DNA of 64,000 nucleotides from Bradyrhizobium sp. AZCC 1693 (GCF_036924745.1 NZ_JAZHSD010000001.1:1240001-1304000); one strand, 5' to 3'; shown: positions 10,468 through 19,360, numbered from the stretch's first letter. Notes: generated by a model from the letters alone, not told the origin. Made by a program: numbers and translations.

Positions 10468-12261
10468 CTACCGCATCTCGGTCGGAGCGTGGACGCCGAG
10501 AACGGCTAAGCCCGATGCCAGAACCGAGACGACGCCCTGGACCATAGCCAGTCGCGCCCTCGTGATCTCTGCATCATTAGTTATAATGAAGCGTAAATAG
10601 GGCAAATCCCGCCCTTTCGTCCATAACGCGTGAAATTCACTGGCCAAATCATATAGATAAAAGGCGATTCGGTGGGGCTCATGCGCCACCGCCGCCGACT
10701 CGACCATTCTGGGGTAGAGCGCCAGCCGTTTCAAGAGGTCGAGTTCCACCGGGTCAGTCAATCGCTCCACCGGGGCGTCCACCAGCCAGGCGGTCCGGGC
10801 CGCATCGTCCTCGGGCAGCTCCGGAACCACCTCGCGGGCATTCTTGAAAATCGAATGGCCGCGGGCATGCCCGTACTGGACGTAGAAGACGGGGTTGTCC
10901 TTCGATTGTTCGCGCACCTTGGCGAGGTCGAAATCGAGCACCGCGTCGTTCTTGCGGAACAGCATCATGAACCGCACCGCGTCCGAGCCGACCTCGTCGA
11001 CCACTTCGCGCAGCGTGACGAAATCGCCGGAGCGTTTCGACATCCGCACCTGTTCACCGGCGCGGAGCAGCCGGACGAGCTGCACGACCTTGACGTCGAG
11101 CGCGGCCTTGCCGTCGCTGACGCCCTTCACCGCCGCCTGCATGCGCTTGATGTAGCCGCCATGATCGGCGCCGAACACGTCGATCATGTCGAGGAAGCCG
11201 CGATCGACCTTGTTCTTGTGGTAGGCGATGTCAGAAGCGAAATAGGTGTAGGAGCCGTCCGACTTGATCAGCGGACGATCGACGTCATCGCCATAGGCGG
11301 TGGCGCGGAACAGCGTCTGGACCCGGTCCTCGTAATCCTCGACCGGTTTGCCTTTCGGCGGCGGCAGGCGGCCCTCGTAGATGTCGCCCTTGGCGCGCAG
11401 GAAATCGATGGTCTCGGTGACCTTGTTGTTGCCGGTCTCGAGCAGCGACCGCTCCGAGAAGAACACCTCGTGCGTGATGTTGAGCGCCGCGAGATCGCCC
11501 TTGATCATGTCCATCATCATGGCGATCGACTTGGCGCGCACGATCGGCAGCCATGCGGTTTCCGGCATCGCCTTGAGCTTGTCGCCATGCTCGGCCGCGA
11601 GCGCCTGCCCGACCGGCACGAGGTAATCGCCGGGATAGAGTCCCTCCGGAATCTCGCCGATGTTTTCGCCGAGCGCTTCGAGGTAGCGCAGGAATGCCGA
11701 GCGCGCCAGCACATCGACCTGCGCGCCGGCATCGTTGATGTAGTATTCGCGCGTGACGTCGTAGCCGGCAAAGTCAAGCAGACCGCACAGCGCGTCGCCG
11801 AACACCGCACCGCGGCAATGGCCGACATGCATCGGCCCGGTCGGATTGGCCGAGACGTATTCGACATTGACCTTGGCGGCGTGGCCAATCGCGCTTTTGC
11901 CGTAGGCCGCGCCTTCGCGCAGCATCGTGAGCAATTCGGCCGTCCAGACCTGCGGCTTCAAGGTGAGATTGATGAAGCCGGGACCAGCGACTTCGACGGA
12001 AGCCACCAGATCGTCCGCGCGCAATTTTTCCGCGATCTTGTCGGCGAGATCGCGCGGTTTTGCCTTCGCGTCCTTGGCGAGCACCATCGCGGCATTGGTC
12101 GCCATGTCGCCATGGCTGGCATCGCGCGGCGGCTCGACCACGACGCGGGAGAAATCGATGCCAGCGGGCCATTGGCCCTCGGCGGCCAGCGTCGCGCAGA
12201 TCGCGTGCACGCGCGCGAGCACATCGGAAAACAGGTGTTGTGAAGCTGGCTTGTCGGACAT
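10468..12261 (-). CDS. argS: Arginine--tRNA ligase
   Basis: Class I synthetase that charges tRNA-Arg. The 597-residue protein has the N-terminal additional domain, the HIGH-type motif HVGH (145-148) inside [15 protein letters not shown], and a KMSKS-type segment VRMSKRSGD. The C-terminus has the DALR anticodon-binding region ([12 protein letters not shown]). Length is normal. It begins 9 bp after the dgt stop, so the two are almost certainly cotranscribed. Confidence 0.98.
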   Translation of the reverse strand: MSDKPASQHLFSDVLARVHAICATLAAEGQWPAGIDFSRVVVEPPRDASHGDMATNAAMVLAKDAKAKPRDLADKIAEKLRADDLVASVEVAGPGFINLTLKPQVWTAELLTMLREGAAYGKSAIGHAAKVNVEYVSANPTGPMHVGHCRGAVFGDALCGLLDFAGYDVTREYYINDAGAQVDVLARSAFLRYLEALGENIGEIPEGLYPGDYLVPVGQALAAEHGDKLKAMPETAWLPIVRAKSIAMMMDMIKGDLAALNITHEVFFSERSLLETGNNKVTETIDFLRAKGDIYEGRLPPPKGKPVEDYEDRVQTLFRATAYGDDVDRPLIKSDGSYTYFASDIAYHKNKVDRGFLDMIDVFGADHGGYIKRMQAAVKGVSDGKAALDVKVVQLVRLLRAGEQVRMSKRSGDFVTLREVVDEVGSDAVRFMMLFRKNDAVLDFDLAKVREQSKDNPVFYVQYGHARGHSIFKNAREVVPELPEDDAARTAWLVDAPVERLTDPVELDLLKRLALYPRMVESAAVAHEPHRIAFYLYDLASEFHALWTKGRDLPYLRFIITNDAEITRARLAMVQGVVSVLASGLAVLGVHAPTEMR

Positions 12262-12270
12262 GGCCGCCGC

Positions 12271-13479
12271 CTAACGCAAATCCGGGGTCGAGTCAAAAAG
12301 CCTTTGGTGCTCGATTAAGGCGAAACGGTCGGTCATTCCGGCGATGAAATTGCCGATCCGGCGGGCGCGTTCCCCCTCGCTCTCACGTTCGGTGCCCTCG
12401 ACCCATTCGGGCGGCAGGTCGCCCGGGGAGGCCTGGTAGCGCGCGAACAGGTCGAACAGGATCCCTTCCGCCTCGCCCATCACCCGCATGACGCGGTGGT
12501 GGCGGTACATGTGTTGTTTCAGGAACGCCTTGATCGCGGCCTCCTCCTCCGCGACTGCGGGCGGAAAGGCGATCAGCGGCTGATGGTGGTGGCGGACATC
12601 ATGCGCCGATTGCGGCTTCCCCGCCGCAAGCCGCCTGCCCGCCTCCGACATGACCGCCCCGATCATGTAGGAAATCAGCTCGCGCACCAGTTCCGCGCCA
12701 CGCCTGGCATCGTCAAGATTGGGATAATGCCGGTCGATTTCGGCGATGATCGCTGCGGTGAGCGGCATCACCTTGAGATCGTCGACGCCAAACAGGCCGG
12801 CGCGCAGGCCGTCGTCGATATCGTGGGCGTCGTAGGCAATGTCGTCGGCGAAGGCTGCGACCTGCGCCTCCAGCGAGGCGTAGCTCCATAGCTCCAGATC
12901 GAATTTTTGATTGAAGTCGGCGATACCGACGGGAATGCCACTTTCGCGGTATGGCCCGGCCGGGGCCCCGCCCCGCTCGGTCAGCGGGCCGTTGTGCTTG
13001 ACGATGCCCTCGAGGGTTTCCCAAGTCAGGTTCAGCCCGTCGAATTCGGGATAGCGGTGCTCCAGCGAGGTAATGACCCGGAGCGCCTGCGCGTTGTGGT
13101 CGAAGCCGCCATGGGCGGCGAGGCATTTGTCGAGTGCCCGCTCGCCGGCATGGCCGAACGGGGGATGGCCGAGGTCATGGGCCAGCGCCAGCGTTTCCGT
13201 GAGGTCCTCGTCGAGGCCGAGCTGGCGTGCCAGCGCACGCGCGATTTGCGCCACTTCCAGCGAATGGGTCAGCCGCGTGCGGTAATGGTCGCCCTCGTGG
13301 AACACGAACACCTGCGTCTTGTGCTTGAGGCGGCGGAACGCGGTGGAATGGATCACCCGGTCGCAATCGCGCCGGAACGGGCTGCGGGTTCGGCTCGGCG
13401 GCTCCGCAAACAGCCGGCCACGGCTGGAATCGGGGTCGCAGCCATAAGGCGCGCGGGGGGCAGCCATTCCGACCGACAC
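12271..13479 (-). CDS. dgt: dGTP triphosphohydrolase-like protein
   Basis: HD-domain dNTP triphosphohydrolase of the 402-residue alphaproteobacterial type, which hydrolyses dNTPs to nucleosides and triphosphate. Metal-binding residues are visible in [10 protein letters not shown] (H72) and [11 protein letters not shown] (H101, D102). The [11 protein letters not shown] segment typical of Dgt-like enzymes lies near the N-terminus. It is first in the dgt-argS-SPOR-nagZ series and divergent from erpA across 104 bp. Substrate preference cannot be read from the sequence. Confidence 0.95.
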   Translation of the reverse strand: MSVGMAAPRAPYGCDPDSSRGRLFAEPPSRTRSPFRRDCDRVIHSTAFRRLKHKTQVFVFHEGDHYRTRLTHSLEVAQIARALARQLGLDEDLTETLALAHDLGHPPFGHAGERALDKCLAAHGGFDHNAQALRVITSLEHRYPEFDGLNLTWETLEGIVKHNGPLTERGGAPAGPYRESGIPVGIADFNQKFDLELWSYASLEAQVAAFADDIAYDAHDIDDGLRAGLFGVDDLKVMPLTAAIIAEIDRHYPNLDDARRGAELVRELISYMIGAVMSEAGRRLAAGKPQSAHDVRHHHQPLIAFPPAVAEEEAAIKAFLKQHMYRHHRVMRVMGEAEGILFDLFARYQASPGDLPPEWVEGTERESEGERARRIGNFIAGMTDRFALIEHQRLFDSTPDLR

Positions 13480-13541
13480 GGTTTTTTAGTCCTTATCCAT
13501 TTGATTCCGCGAGATTACGCACTTAACTATGTCTGAGGCAC

Positions 13542-13563
13542 CATACCAAATGAATTGGGTATG
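13542..13563. promoter_or_regulatory. Inverted repeat upstream of erpA
   Basis: The sequence CATACCAAATGAATTGGGTATG is an imperfect palindrome, with CATACC and GGTATG arms and AA/TT inner matches, 21 bp before the erpA start in the dgt-erpA divergent region. It is a plausible operator for a regulator of Fe-S assembly, but matches no site I can name. Confidence 0.3.
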
Positions 13564-13583
13564 ACGCCCCCGGAGACCATGCC

Positions 13584-13913
13584 ATGAGCACTGCCATCAC
13601 CGTCAGCGAGCGGGCCGCCCGCCGCATCGGCGAAATCCTCAAGAGCGAAGGCGACGGCGCCATGCTGCGCATTTCCGTCGAGGGCGGCGGCTGCTCCGGC
13701 TTCCAGTACAAATTCGACGTCGACCATGCCAAGGCCGAGGACGATCTGGTGATCGCGCGCGAGAGCGCGGTGGTGCTGGTCGATCCGGCCTCGGTGCCGT
13801 TTCTCGCCGGTTCCGAAGTCGATTTCGTCGACGATCTGATCGGTGCCTCGTTCCGCGTGGTCAACCCGAATGCCACGGCGTCGTGTGGTTGCGGGACCAG
13901 TTTTTCGGTCTGA
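13584..13913 (+). CDS. erpA: Iron-sulfur cluster insertion protein ErpA
   Basis: A-type Fe-S carrier that hands clusters to apo-enzymes. The 109-residue protein has the three conserved cysteines C37 (GGGCSGFQY), C101 and C103 (CGCG) expected for cluster binding. Length is typical. A CGGAG ribosome-binding site lies just upstream of the ATG. It diverges from dgt. In many alphaproteobacteria erpA is followed by xthA; here about 12 kb of other genes come between them. IscA is a close paralogue, but the genomic position favours ErpA. Confidence 0.93.
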   Translation: MSTAITVSERAARRIGEILKSEGDGAMLRISVEGGGCSGFQYKFDVDHAKAEDDLVIARESAVVLVDPASVPFLAGSEVDFVDDLIGASFRVVNPNATASCGCGTSFSV

Positions 13914-13956
13914 TTTCGGTCTAGGAACAGGCCGACTTCTTCCTCCAACCGTGATC

Positions 13957-14029
13957 GTCATATCCCGCAAAGGCGGGGTATCCAGTACGCTGCGGCTTAT
14001 CGATCACCCGCCTTTGCGGGTGATGACAG
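13957..14029. repeat. Palindromic intergenic repeat, copy C (short form)
   Basis: GTCATATCCCGC...GCGGGGTATCCAGTA, a short spacer, then GATCACCCGC...GCGGGTGATGAC. It lacks most of the central spacer found in copies A and B but keeps the two GC-rich hairpins and the ATCCAGTA block. It lies between the convergent erpA and LysR genes. Confidence 0.7.
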
Positions 14030-14047
14030 CTGTGGCCACTGAGACAT

Positions 14048-14953
14048 CTACGCCTCCCGCGCGTAGCGCGGCAGATCGGCTTTCAGCATCTCCAGCACGG
14101 CATCGCGCATCGGATCGCGGGTGCCGCGGGTGAAGGCTGCCGCCAGCGGCAGCTTGTTCATGTCGGAGGCGGCAAGGCGGATGAAGCGGACGCCGCGCGT
14201 TGCCATTCGCGAGGTCCAGCGCGGGACGATGGCGACGCCCAATCCTGCGGAGACCAGATTGACGATGGTCTGCTTCTCGTCGGCGATTTGCGCGACGCGG
14301 GCCTCACACCCGGCTTCTGCGAACAGTTTCATGGTGAGATCATGACTGTGCGGACGCGAGCGGCGTTCGGGCACGATCAGCGGCTGATTTTCGAGATCGG
14401 CGATGGTCACGCGCTTGCGCGACGCCAGCGGATGACGCTCGGCAACCGCGACGACGGCGGTCTCGTGCAGCAGGAACAGGAACTCCAGCCGCTTGTCGGG
14501 CCGCTCCGGCGGGCGCACGAAGGCGAGATCGAGCCGGCCGGACAACAGACGCGGCAGCAGGCGGACCGTCTTTTCCTCGACCAGTTGCACGGTGACGTCG
14601 GGTTGGCGCTTGCGGAAATCATGGAGCAGCCGCGGCAGCAGGCCAGCGGCGGCGCTGTCGATGGCGCCGATGCGAATGATCGCGGCCCGCTTGCGGCCGC
14701 GCGTGCGAAATCGGCCGGCGAGCGCATCGGCCTGCACCAATAGCGCCCGCGCTTCCTTTAGCAGCACGGCGCCGTCGTCGGTCAGCGCGACGCTTCGCGT
14801 CGTGCGTGTCATCAGCCGCGTGCCGAGATCGTCTTCGAGCAGCCGGATGAACCGCCCGAGCGCCGACGGCAGCATGTCCAGCCGCTGAGCTGCCCTGCCA
14901 AAGTGCAATTCCTCGGCCGCCGCCACGAAGCAGCGCAATTGGTGTAGATCCAT
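14048..14953 (-). CDS. LysR-family transcriptional regulator
   Basis: A 301-residue LysR regulator with an N-terminal winged helix ([25 protein letters not shown], about 1-60) and a C-terminal effector domain of the periplasmic-binding-protein fold ([15 protein letters not shown] onward, about 92-295). It is divergent from the tartrate/malate dehydrogenase gene across 123 bp that contain a TATA-N11-TATA dyad at 14973-14991. It is therefore likely to control the dehydrogenase and the following Bug gene in response to a dicarboxylate. The effector is inferred from the target genes only. Confidence 0.93.
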   Translation of the reverse strand: MDLHQLRCFVAAAEELHFGRAAQRLDMLPSALGRFIRLLEDDLGTRLMTRTTRSVALTDDGAVLLKEARALLVQADALAGRFRTRGRKRAAIIRIGAIDSAAAGLLPRLLHDFRKRQPDVTVQLVEEKTVRLLPRLLSGRLDLAFVRPPERPDKRLEFLFLLHETAVVAVAERHPLASRKRVTIADLENQPLIVPERRSRPHSHDLTMKLFAEAGCEARVAQIADEKQTIVNLVSAGLGVAIVPRWTSRMATRGVRFIRLAASDMNKLPLAAAFTRGTRDPMRDAVLEMLKADLPRYAREA

Positions 14954-14972
14954 TCGTCCTCCCGGAGGGGAT

Positions 14973-14991
14973 TATATCAATTTTTTGTATA
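14973..14991. promoter_or_regulatory. LysR-type T-N11-A dyad
   Basis: TATA at 14973-14976 and TATA at 14988-14991 are separated by exactly 11 bases (TCAATTTTTTG), the spacing of LysR operators. The dyad starts 20 bp upstream of the LysR start and 86 bp before the dehydrogenase start, in the only intergenic space the two genes share. Confidence 0.6.
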
Positions 14992-15076
14992 AACGTGAGG
15001 CAATTGCCTCTCGCCCGCCACGGCCGCAAGCTGCATTCAGGCCTTCAAAGGCTGCGAAAAACCACAGGGAAGAGAC

Positions 15077-16150
15077 ATGCGTGAATATTCAATCGCGGCG
15101 ATTCCGGCCGATGGGATCGGCCCCGAGGTCATCGCCGCCGGCGTCACCGCACTCGAGAACCTCCAGAAGCGCTTGGGCGACGTGAAGTTCAATGTCGAAA
15201 CGTTTGACTGGGGTTCCGCCTATTACCGCAAGCATGGCGTGATGATGCCTGCGGATGCGCTCACCACGCTGAAGAAATTCGATGCGATCTATTTCGGCGC
15301 GGTCGGCGCGCCCGATGTGCCCGATCACATCACGCTGTGGGGCCTGCGCCTGCCGATCTGCCAGGGTTTTGACCAATACGCCAATGTCCGGCCGACCCGA
15401 ATCCTGCCCGGCATCACCTCGCCGCTGCGCCATGCCGGCCCCGGCGACCTCGACTGGGTGATCGTCCGCGAAAATTCCGAGGGCGAATATGCCGGTTGCG
15501 GCGGGCGGGTGCATCGCGGCCTGCCGGAGGAAGTCGGCACCGAAGTCGCGGTCTTCACCCGCGTCGGCGTTCAGCGCATCATGCGCTACGCCTTCAAGCT
15601 GGCGCAGTCACGCCCGCGAAAATTCCTCACCGTGGTTACAAAATCGAATGCGCAGCGGCACGGCATGGTGATGTGGGACGAGATCGCCGACGAGGTCTCG
15701 AAAGAATTCCCTGATGTCAGCTGGGACAAGATGCTGGTCGATGCGATGACGGTGCGGATGACGCTGAAGCCGCAGAGCCTCGACACCATCGTCGCGACCA
15801 ACCTTCACGCCGATATCCTGTCCGACCTCGCCGGCGCGCTGGCTGGCAGCCTCGGCGTGGCGCCGACCGCGAACATCGATCCCGAGCGGCGCTTTCCATC
15901 GATGTTCGAGCCCATTCACGGCTCGGCGTTCGACATCACCGGCAAGGGCATCGCCAATCCGGTCGCGAGTTTCTGGACGGCATCGCAGATGCTCGATCAT
16001 CTCGGCGAGGCGGAAGCCTCGGCGCGGCTGATGCGCGCTGTGGAGAAGGTGACCGGCGCCGGCATCACGACGCCCGATGTCGGCGGCACCGCGACGACAA
16101 AGGATGTCACAGAGGCCGTCGCGGAAGCGATCCATAGCTCAAACGTGTGA
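15077..16150 (+). CDS. Tartrate/D-malate dehydrogenase (decarboxylating)
   Basis: A 357-residue beta-decarboxylating dehydrogenase related to IPMDH and ICDH, acting on tartrate or D-malate with NAD and a divalent metal. The start MREYSIAAIPADGIGPEV is characteristic of the TtuC/DmlA branch. ANVRPTRILPG (about 100-110) supplies substrate-binding arginines, and DAMTVRM and HADILSDLAGALAGSLG supply metal aspartates. The LysR gene lies upstream and divergent, and a Bug binding protein follows after 79 bp. Together these suggest uptake and oxidation of a hydroxy-dicarboxylate. Tartrate versus D-malate cannot be settled by reading. Confidence 0.92.
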   Translation: MREYSIAAIPADGIGPEVIAAGVTALENLQKRLGDVKFNVETFDWGSAYYRKHGVMMPADALTTLKKFDAIYFGAVGAPDVPDHITLWGLRLPICQGFDQYANVRPTRILPGITSPLRHAGPGDLDWVIVRENSEGEYAGCGGRVHRGLPEEVGTEVAVFTRVGVQRIMRYAFKLAQSRPRKFLTVVTKSNAQRHGMVMWDEIADEVSKEFPDVSWDKMLVDAMTVRMTLKPQSLDTIVATNLHADILSDLAGALAGSLGVAPTANIDPERRFPSMFEPIHGSAFDITGKGIANPVASFWTASQMLDHLGEAEASARLMRAVEKVTGAGITTPDVGGTATTKDVTEAVAEAIHSSNV

Positions 16151-16229
16151 CCGCCTGTCACTTGAAGGCCGGATCGATCGTGGAAAAAAAGCCCACGACA
16201 AAATCAGAAAAGAATTTTGGGAAGCGCAC

Positions 16230-17204
16230 ATGCAAATGATGAAGACTGCCACCATCACGCTCGCGTTCGCCATGATCAGTTCCGCGAGCCTGGCGCAGAA
16301 CTATCCGACCCGGCCCCTCACGCTGCTGGTCCCCTTCGCCGCCGGCGGCGCCACCGACACAGTGGCGCGGGTCACCGCGCAGACGATGTCGAAACTCCTC
16401 GGCCAGCCCATCATCATCGAGAACGCAACCGGGGCCGGCGGCACCATCGCAGCCACGCGCGCCTCGCGTGCGGAACCCGATGGCTATACGCTGATGATCC
16501 ACCACATCGGCATCTCCACGGCCGCCACGCTGTACCGCAAGCTCGCCTACGACACCAAGACCGCGTTCGCGCCTGTTGGACTCGTCACCAACGCGCCGAT
16601 GACGATCATCGGCCGGCCCGATCTGCCACCGAATACGCTCGCCGAACTGGTCACCTACATCAAGGCCAATGGCGACAAGATGACCTTTGGCAATGCGGGC
16701 CTTGGCGCCGCGTCGCATCTCTGCGGCATGCTGTTCATGACGGCGGTCGGCAGAGAAATCCTCACCGTGCCCTACAAGGGCAATGCGCCCATCATGAACG
16801 ATCTGATCGGCAAGCAGATCGACCTCTCCTGCGACCAGACCACCAACACGACAGCGCCGATCGCCTCAAAGCTGATCAAGAGCTACGCCATCACGACGAA
16901 GACCCGTCTCGCCTCCATGCCGGATCTTCCAGCCGCCGATGAAGCCGGACTGAAGGGGTTTGAAGTCGGCGCCTGGCACGGCATCTATGCGCCGAAGGGA
17001 ACGCCCGACGACATCATTCAGAAGCTGTCCAAGACATTGCAGGAGGCGTTGCGCGATCCCGACCTGGTGAAACGGTTCAACGACATCAACACCGAACCTG
17101 TGCCGCAGGATCAGGCCACGCCCGAAGCGCTGAAGGCACAATTGATCAGCGAGGTCGACCGCTGGGCGCCGATCATCAAGGCGGCCAATCAGTTTGCGGA
17201 TTGA
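16230..17204 (+). CDS. Bug-family tripartite tricarboxylate binding protein
   Basis: Periplasmic extracytoplasmic receptor of the Bug (TctC) family, 324 residues. The signal peptide is MQMMKTATITLAFAMISSASLAQ, cleaved near SLAQ-NYP. The mature start NYPTRPLTLLVPFAAGGATD carries the two conserved beta strands and the AAGGATD ligand loop of the family. The ATG at 16230 was chosen to begin at the signal peptide, with GGGAAG just upstream. No TctA/TctB membrane subunits are nearby, as is common for orphan Bug genes. Cotranscription with the dehydrogenase suggests a C4-dicarboxylate ligand (inference). Confidence 0.93.
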   Translation: MQMMKTATITLAFAMISSASLAQNYPTRPLTLLVPFAAGGATDTVARVTAQTMSKLLGQPIIIENATGAGGTIAATRASRAEPDGYTLMIHHIGISTAATLYRKLAYDTKTAFAPVGLVTNAPMTIIGRPDLPPNTLAELVTYIKANGDKMTFGNAGLGAASHLCGMLFMTAVGREILTVPYKGNAPIMNDLIGKQIDLSCDQTTNTTAPIASKLIKSYAITTKTRLASMPDLPAADEAGLKGFEVGAWHGIYAPKGTPDDIIQKLSKTLQEALRDPDLVKRFNDINTEPVPQDQATPEALKAQLISEVDRWAPIIKAANQFAD

Positions 17205-17220
17205 GGAGAAACGGTCCGCT

Positions 17221-17250
17221 CGCGCGCCCCGCCGCTGAGCGGGCCGCGCG
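17221..17250. terminator. GC-rich hairpin between the Bug and mercury genes
   Basis: CGCGCGCCCCGC (17221-17232) pairs with GCGGGCCGCGCG (17239-17250) at 11 of 12 positions around a 6-nt loop. It starts 16 bp after the Bug stop, between convergent genes, so it may end transcripts from both sides. The downstream sequence is only moderately T-rich. Confidence 0.5.
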
Positions 17251-17280
17251 TGATGTCAGTCGTTGGTTTGTTATCAGCAA

Positions 17281-17505
17281 CTACAAGCAACACGCCGCGC
17301 CGCCCAACTCGCCGGTTCGCTGGGCCTGAATGGGCGGACACGGTATCGACCCGTAAGAACAGAACACGCAACAATCGCCCGCCTTCGGCTTCAGCGTTGT
17401 GCCACAGCCCGTGCATTCATAGAAAAACTGGCAGGCATCGGTGGGCATCGTCTCCGTTTTCGAAACGGCGCAGTGCGGACATGTGATCGTCGATTCAAGA
17501 ATCAT
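17281..17505 (-). CDS. GDCCVxC-domain cysteine-rich protein of the mercury module
   Basis: A 74-residue soluble protein with 11 cysteines: CPHC (9-12), CTGC (31-34), GDCCVFC (43-49), C56 and a C-terminal CC (72-73). GDCCVxC names a family often found beside merT and merP, some members of which are selenoproteins. Here all codons in the motif are cysteine and the stop is TAG, so no selenocysteine is indicated. It starts 4 bp after the merP stop, so it is the third gene of merT-merP-GDCCVxC. It probably binds Hg(II) or another soft metal in the cytosol; this is inferred from cysteine content and context. Confidence 0.85.
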   Translation of the reverse strand: MILESTITCPHCAVSKTETMPTDACQFFYECTGCGTTLKPKAGDCCVFCSYGSIPCPPIQAQRTGELGGAACCL

Positions 17506-17509
17506 GGCA

Positions 17510-17794
17510 TCAACTCTTCGGCGCGGACGGATAGCCGGCGTTGGTCGTCGCCGACATCAACCGGCTCACATCGGTTTTGGCATCGTCATAGACGATCGTT
17601 GCCGTCTTTTCTTTGAACGACACGGCAACCTTGGCGACGCCGGGAACAGCTTGCAAGCTGCTCTTGACGATGGAAGGGCATGCGGCGCAGTCCATGTTGC
17701 TCACCGCCAGGATGATCGTTCTGTCTTCGGCCAATGCTGCCGGCGAAGCGATGATGCCGATTGCAAACGCTGTGCGGGCGAACACCTTATGCAT
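17510..17794 (-). CDS. merP: Periplasmic mercury-binding protein MerP
   Basis: A 94-residue heavy-metal-associated domain protein with a signal peptide (MHKVFARTAFAIGIIASPAALA). The metal motif NMDCAACP carries C36 and C39, the pair that captures Hg(II) in MerP and passes it to MerT. The rest of the ferredoxin-like fold is intact (VPGVAKVAVSFKEKTATIVYDD). The frame extends far upstream, but the signal peptide places the start at 17794, 13 bp after the merT stop. A copper chaperone is the alternative, but the merR/merT context argues for mercury. Confidence 0.93.
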   Translation of the reverse strand: MHKVFARTAFAIGIIASPAALAEDRTIILAVSNMDCAACPSIVKSSLQAVPGVAKVAVSFKEKTATIVYDDAKTDVSRLMSATTNAGYPSAPKS

Positions 17795-17807
17795 GGCAAT
17801 TCTCCGT

Positions 17808-18194
17808 TTACGAATTGAGAAAGAGTGGCGCGATGAGGTCGAGGCCAAACGCGGCGGCGACGAGGATCGTCGCCAGGACGAGCGCCGTTTTGACGATGCG
17901 ATCCGAAACCGGGCGCGCGCACGCTTCCAAATCGGCGCAGGCGCGCGTTGAAGGTCGGTAGACCAGCCAATAGCCGTATCCGAGCAGCATGAGCGTCGCA
18001 GCGATGAAGAAGGGCTGATAGGGGGCGATCCGGGTGAAATTCCCGATCCATGCGCCGCTAACGCCAAGACCGAACAGGACCAGCGGGAGGATACAGCAGG
18101 AGGACGCTGCCAGCGCGCCAAGTAGGCCGCCCGCGGCCACCAGACTTTGCCGCCGTCGGTTATCGTCAAAGTGATCAACTTCGTTGAATTTCAT
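17808..18194 (-). CDS. merT: Mercuric transport protein MerT
   Basis: A 128-residue inner-membrane protein with three hydrophobic spans (about 18-42, 60-80 and 98-125). The vicinal pair C33/C34 in ASSCCILP in the first span and the loop pair C86/C92 (ACADLEAC) match the relay that carries Hg(II) into the cytosol in MerT. It is first in merT-merP-GDCCVxC and divergent from merR. No Shine-Dalgarno sequence is visible, and the predicted transcription start is almost at the ATG, so translation may be leaderless. Confidence 0.93.
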   Translation of the reverse strand: MKFNEVDHFDDNRRRQSLVAAGGLLGALAASSCCILPLVLFGLGVSGAWIGNFTRIAPYQPFFIAATLMLLGYGYWLVYRPSTRACADLEACARPVSDRIVKTALVLATILVAAAFGLDLIAPLFLNS

Positions 18195-18201
18195 GGGCTA
18201 A

Positions 18202-18232
18202 AGCATGCATCCTGTAGTCACTACAGGATCAA
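18202..18232 (-). promoter_or_regulatory. MerR-type operator and merT promoter
   Basis: A perfect 21-bp palindrome, ATCCTGTAGT-C-ACTACAGGAT (18209-18229), lies between divergent merR and merT. On the minus strand a -35 element TTGATC (18232-18227) and a -10-like CATGCT (18207-18202) are separated by 19 bp. That is the overlong spacer MerR proteins untwist when metal binds. The predicted start falls near 18195, next to the merT ATG at 18194. Confidence 0.75.
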
Positions 18233-18242
18233 GGACAATAAC

Positions 18243-18668
18243 ATGCCCCCCATCACGTCTTCGCGAGCCGAAAATCTTTCAATCGGCGAGCTGTCCCGGC
18301 TTAGCGGCGTGAACATTGAGACCATCCGCTACTACGAGCGGATCAAGATGCTGCCGACGCCACCCCGAACGGCGAGCGGCCGGCGGGTTTACGGTCCAGC
18401 CGAAAAACGGGCATTGGGTTTCATCCGGCGTTCTCGCGAGCTCGGCTTCACGCTGGAGGAGATCCGGGCCTTGCTCGCCTTGAGCGGACCGGAGCGCGCC
18501 TGCTGTGCCGACGTACACAAGATCGCAAGCGCCCATCTGAAAAACGTTCGCAGCAAACTTGCGGACCTCGTTAAGCTCGAGTCCGTTTTGGCGGAAACGG
18601 TTGCGCAATGCAGTGACGGAACGAGCCCCGATTGCCCGGTGCTCGATATTCTGGATGCAGACAGGTAA
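18243..18668 (+). CDS. merR: Hg(II)-responsive regulator MerR
   Basis: A 141-residue MerR regulator with an N-terminal winged helix (IGELSRLSGVNIETIRYYER), a dimerisation helix and a metal site. Cysteines C88, C123 and C131 align with the three mercury ligands of Tn501 MerR; the spacing from the first to the second is 35 residues in both. C87 is an extra neighbour. The ATG at 18243 was chosen because upstream residues in the frame are not family-like. It faces merT across a MerR dyad and should repress, then activate, merT-merP-GDCCVxC. PbrR-type lead sensing is possible but less likely given merP and merT. Confidence 0.93.
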   Translation: MPPITSSRAENLSIGELSRLSGVNIETIRYYERIKMLPTPPRTASGRRVYGPAEKRALGFIRRSRELGFTLEEIRALLALSGPERACCADVHKIASAHLKNVRSKLADLVKLESVLAETVAQCSDGTSPDCPVLDILDADR

Positions 18669-18793
18669 GGCGACCTAACTCCTATGTCGGAGCCGTCGGC
18701 CTGACATTCCATTCAACTCGCTGTTGGCTTCTCATCGTTGGTCGGGTCTCTTGCTAGCTGGAGGTCGATGTCAATGACCCGCAGAGTAGTGCA

Positions 18794-18840
18794 TGATCAG
18801 CGAGGTTGATCGCTGGGCCCCGATCATCCGCGCGGTCAAT
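18794..18840 (+). pseudogene. Remnant of a Bug-family gene 3' end
   Basis: These 47 bases match 17143-17189, the 3' end of the intact Bug gene, at about 85 percent without gaps. The reading frame gives MISEVDRWAPIIRAVND against LISEVDRWAPIIKAANQ. Nothing upstream of 18794 continues the homology. It is a relic of a second Bug gene or of a local duplication, lying just beyond the mercury module. Confidence 0.7.
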
Positions 18841-18861
18841 GATCCAACGGTGATCGTTCGT

Positions 18862-19212
18862 CTACTTCAAACCGTATTGGGATTTACCGACCAGAAGGTC
18901 GTTCCGAAATGCTGCCTTCGCGGTTGCACCGAAAGAACCCGAGCCCTTCCACGTGGCCACGTACGTTGTCGAGCGGCCGGCGGTGACTGAGGAGGTTTGG
19001 ATTCCGGCGCAACCGATGTCCCGTTCGATCTGGAAGTATGACATCCCGTCTTTCATGGCATTAAACTTTTCCAAATTGACAAGGCAAGGCGGCGCTCCGC
19101 TCGTCTTCGCCATCGCCTGCGTATAAGCGGGCTTCGATGCATCCTTATTGCCGAGGCCGCTGGCCAATCCCACGACGATGATGCCGATAGCGACGTAAAG
19201 GAACTTCCTCAT
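18862..19212 (-). CDS. Small exported protein, DUF3862/BLIP-like
   Basis: A 116-residue protein with an N-terminal membrane or signal segment (MRKFLYVAIGIIVVGLASGLG). The core, FNAMKDGMSYFQIERDIGCAG followed by a short beta region TTYVATWKG and ATAKAAFRNDLLVGKSQYGL, resembles the SmpA/BLIP-like fold of DUF3862 proteins. C43 and C68 could form a disulfide. It stands alone between a Bug relic and an amidohydrolase relic, within a decayed stretch, yet its frame is intact. Function unknown. Confidence 0.7.
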   Translation of the reverse strand: MRKFLYVAIGIIVVGLASGLGNKDASKPAYTQAMAKTSGAPPCLVNLEKFNAMKDGMSYFQIERDIGCAGIQTSSVTAGRSTTYVATWKGSGSFGATAKAAFRNDLLVGKSQYGLK

Positions 19213-19360
19213 GGAAATTCTCCCTTTTCCCCATCGTATAGAGCGTGAAAAGCTAATCAGGGCTCAACCGTCGCAAAGTTGCGACACGCGTGGTGAGTAA
19301 CTTCCACCCGCAATCCTTAAAGTTGTAGGGAATAGGCTGACCCTTGCCGAGTTCCTGGTC

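Noticed and set aside
17281..17505. Selenocysteine in the GDCCVxC protein
   Set aside because: All motif positions are cysteine codons and there is no in-frame TGA before the TAG stop.
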